From the NCBI RefSeq assembly GCF_020966635.1, contig NZ_JAJKFQ010000011.1, positions 1,488,001-1,552,000 on the forward strand: a DNA stretch of 64,000 bases, written 5' to 3'. The stretch is from Stieleria sp. JC731. Lineage in GTDB: Bacteria > Planctomycetota > Planctomycetia > Pirellulales > Pirellulaceae. Position numbers and translations under genes: made by a program. Of this stretch, positions 62,901 to 64,000 are shown piece by piece. Numbering within the stretch: the first letter of the stretch is position 1; each line of letters starts with the position of its first letter. Under the pieces are notes generated by a model that ran no database searches, had not been told where the DNA came from, and saw nothing but the letters and a program-made list of their open reading frames with translations.

Positions 62901-63425
62901 GGAGTTTTCGATCTTCTCGATCGCGGCGATGTCGTCCTTCAGTTCCGGATGGTCTTTCGCGAACTGGGCGAAGGTTTCTGCCGATGGTCGCCGCGCGCTA
63001 AGGATGAACCACGCGATTGGCCGGTCGTTCGCGTTTGCGGTTGAAATAACAGGTTTGTCGGCATCGATTGGATATTCGCGGACCTGTTCAAGACGGCCGA
63101 TGACGTCGACGACAGCCTTTTGCATGTCCGTGCCGACCAAGAACTCAATGATGATCTTACCGGAGGAATCAGAGCTTTCCGAAGTCATCTTCGTGACGCC
63201 TTCGACGCCTTTGAGCTGTTCCTCTTGCTCGATAACGATTTCCTGCTCAACCTCTTTTGGACTAGCACCAGGCCATCGCGTTTCGACCGTAATCGTCGGC
63301 GTTTGGACTTCCGGGGTTAGCTGCATTGGCATGCGCAGCAAAGCGACCCAGCCAAACAATGCAACCAACAAGACACCAACGGAAACCTTCGCTGGGTTTT
63401 TGACAAAGAATTCAATCAGCGACAT
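59961..63425 (-). CDS. RND-family efflux transporter inner-membrane subunit
   Basis: 1154 residues, ATG start. The protein opens SLIEFFVKNPAKVSVGVLLV (TM1), then MQLTPEVQTPTITVETRWPG as in AcrB/HAE members. TM4 has VGMLVDNAVVVLENIFRRW, where the acidic pair is Asp-Asn instead of Asp-Asp, common in many HAE homologues. Later, PLVIILVVPLGAVGGVLGLR and the C-terminal helices complete twelve membrane segments with two large periplasmic domains. It exports drugs, solvents or lipids by proton antiport. The start lies 14 nt inside the end of the membrane-fusion gene, so the two are coupled. No outer-membrane TolC-like gene is in view. Confidence 0.92.
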   Translation of the reverse strand: MSLIEFFVKNPAKVSVGVLLVALFGWVALLRMPMQLTPEVQTPTITVETRWPGASPKEVEQEIVIEQEEQLKGVEGVTKMTSESSDSSGKIIIEFLVGTDMQKAVVDVIGRLEQVREYPIDADKPVISTANANDRPIAWFILSARRPSAETFAQFAKDHPELKDDIAAIEKIENSGLSMLRLRLLGQEHPEVNELLPSSTLEVPKLQRFAEDEIEAKFERVAGVSQANVLGGLEDELQVIIDPEKLAARQLTIADVRNVLRGQNQDTSGGDYWEGKRRWIVRTLGQFRSPEQVEQQLLAVRDGNPVYVRDVAEVSIGYKKAQGLVRRFGESSIAVNALRETGANVLDVMQGLRDVCKDLNDGILKDRGLQLIQVYDETEYIYSALDLVQQNIFIGSALTMVVLMLFLHLGFRVILFIPAIAVSAIASQFSPWFFLLTLALMLGAGFWFARGALIVGLAIPISIVGTFLTLGVMGRSLNVISLAGLAFAVGMLVDNAVVVLENIFRRWDEGEKPLDAAINGTVEVWGAVLSSTLTTIAVFLPIVFVQEEAGQLFRDIALAISGAVALSLVVSMTFIPMASRRLLKTRKSTAKTVSQSLPKRKNKFVGSLESLGEIVVRTTVSINRWILAGVARRLTFSIALIAAAVGLSWLIWPKVEYLPTGNRNLVFGILLPPPGYNLPQLVEMGETVEKNLRPYWDVVPGSPEAANLDFPVIGDFFFVARGRQVFMGIRAQDPAQVSGLIPLIQKVGSQLPGTFAVAKQSSLFEQGLTAGRTIDIEITGPELENLVGFGGQVLGRVKGIFPDAQVRPVPSLDLSAPELHIKPRLMQAAEMGINSSDLGYTVDALVDGAYAADYFLDGDKIDLTIKGETRLAERSQDIRGLPIATPGGDLVPLIALSDVELGSGPEQINHRERVRAITIEVSPPQEIALEDAMARIESEVVAPMTKSGQLPPGYRINLAGTADKLRDTWEALRFNVLLALLITYLLMVALFESWLYPLVIILVVPLGAVGGVLGLRLLNLYYMQSLDILTMLGFVILIGTVVNNPILIVHQSLNHMRFDKMKPHRAILESVRSRIRPIFMTTTTTVLGLLPLVLFPGAGSELYRGLGSVVLGGLVVSTVFTLFLVPTMFSLAMDLRQVFVKEEIEEEPTASVAA

Positions 63426-64000
63426 TTGCGGCTCCCTTTTGGCTGACGCTATCGGCTGAAGGTTGAACCGAATTAGGAACGAGATTCACCAAGCTAGGCT
63501 CGCCGCTACGATTTGGAATGATTCGTTCATTCCCTTTCGAAACCACGTAGCTACCACTGGGAACATTGCCGATCACTTGGATTAGATCATCATCGGAGAC
63601 GCCTAGCGTGACTGGGACAAGTCGCGCCTCGGCTTGCTGGCCGGTATCGGTTTTCGTGATCGAGGCCGGATCAACAATCCAAACCACTGTTTGTGCTCCG
63701 CCAAGAACCAATGCATCTTTGGGAACCAACATCGCTTGGGTTTTACTGCCTGTCGCCAAGGTGACTCGGGTCAGCATGCCGGCTTTCAGCATCGGTTCGT
63801 TTGACTCGGCGATCACGTTCTTGACACGTATTTTCACAGGGAACGTTCGCGATCGCACATCGGCTTGCGGAACGATGAATGCGACCCGTCCAGTAAATGT
63901 GTGACCGGGAACAGCAGGCACTTCGACGCGAACAGAATCACCGACGTTGATAAAAGAGACTTGGCTATCGACGACTTTGGCAACAACGTCGACTTCGTCA
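63412..64000 (-). CDS. RND periplasmic membrane-fusion protein, partial
   Basis: The frame is open to the right edge, so the N-terminus is missing; the GTG at 63921 is internal. The visible 196 codons begin VDVVAKVVDSQVSFINVGDS and include VPAVPGHTFTGRVAFIVPQ, a typical beta-barrel start. MLKAGMLTRVTLATGSK and AMLVPKDALVLGG correspond to the barrel and membrane-proximal domain of HlyD/AcrA-like adaptors. The C-terminal tail (GNVPSGSYVVSKGNERI) is of the usual type. It links the RND pump to an outer-membrane channel. It is co-transcribed with the pump gene, overlapping by 14 nt. Confidence 0.9.
   Translation of the reverse strand, partial: DEVDVVAKVVDSQVSFINVGDSVRVEVPAVPGHTFTGRVAFIVPQADVRSRTFPVKIRVKNVIAESNEPMLKAGMLTRVTLATGSKTQAMLVPKDALVLGGAQTVVWIVDPASITKTDTGQQAEARLVPVTLGVSDDDLIQVIGNVPSGSYVVSKGNERIIPNRSGEPSLVNLVPNSVQPSADSVSQKGAANVAD

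Noticed and set aside
1-64000. tRNA or rRNA genes
   Set aside because: Reading through the window I saw no T-loop or rRNA-like conserved block outside coding sequence; a dedicated scan would be needed to exclude a missed tRNA.

Overview
The window looks like chromosomal DNA of a planctomycete, most likely of the Rhodopirellula/Pirellulaceae type. This is inferred from gene content: an SHD1-domain secreted protein, PQQ-propeller proteins opening with a WPQWRG motif, signal-bearing Gfo/Idh/MocA oxidoreductases, a multi-haem cytochrome beside a sugar-dehydrogenase-like propeller, and a BatA/VWA/DUF58 operon with a giant coiled-coil protein. GC looks moderate and genes lie on both strands in short operons. 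I saw no rRNA, tRNA, CRISPR array or prophage.

Layout. 1-4.2 kb: CsaA-like tRNA-binding protein, CoA-binding protein, a membrane CheA-like kinase and an FHA protein. 4.2-8.4 kb: CoA-disulfide reductase/rhodanese fusion and a TonB-dependent receptor. 8.4-13.2 kb: SHD1 secreted protein and, divergently, a Ski2-like helicase. 13.25-14.04 kb: a decayed RAYT (REP-associated transposase) between inverted REP-like ends. 14.8-15.46 kb: six 110-bp tandem repeats, each able to form a nested hairpin. 15.5-22 kb: two Gfo/Idh/MocA oxidoreductases, a phosphoesterase, a PQQ propeller and a CDF metal transporter. 22-26.8 kb: di-haem peroxidase, MutY, a PDZ lipoprotein and an unknown protein. 27-30.7 kb: translesion mutasome genes imuA/imuB, with a small clamp-motif protein and a LapA-like protein nearby.

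31-38.8 kb is a signalling island: a haem-binding chemoreceptor, four receiver-containing genes coupled by short overlaps, and a convergent REC-REC-PAS histidine kinase. No DNA-binding output domain is present. 39.5-52.8 kb is one long minus-strand operon (DUF58, BatA-type VWA, second VWA, 1960-residue coiled-coil membrane protein, terpene-cyclase-fold repeat protein, LmbE/PIG-L deacetylase). Four of its five junctions are ATGA overlaps, and no MoxR ATPase gene is adjacent. 53-55.4 kb: RarD-like permease, DUF1919 protein, ArsC-like reductase. 55.6-59.6 kb: penta-haem cytochrome and beta-propeller, translationally coupled. 60-64 kb: RND efflux pump and its membrane-fusion protein, which runs off the window.

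The most unusual items are the VWA/giant-protein operon, the mutasome with an adjacent small protein carrying an N-terminal QLMLF clamp motif, the hairpin repeat array beside the dying RAYT, and the signalling island. All functions are read from motifs and context; no database search was possible.
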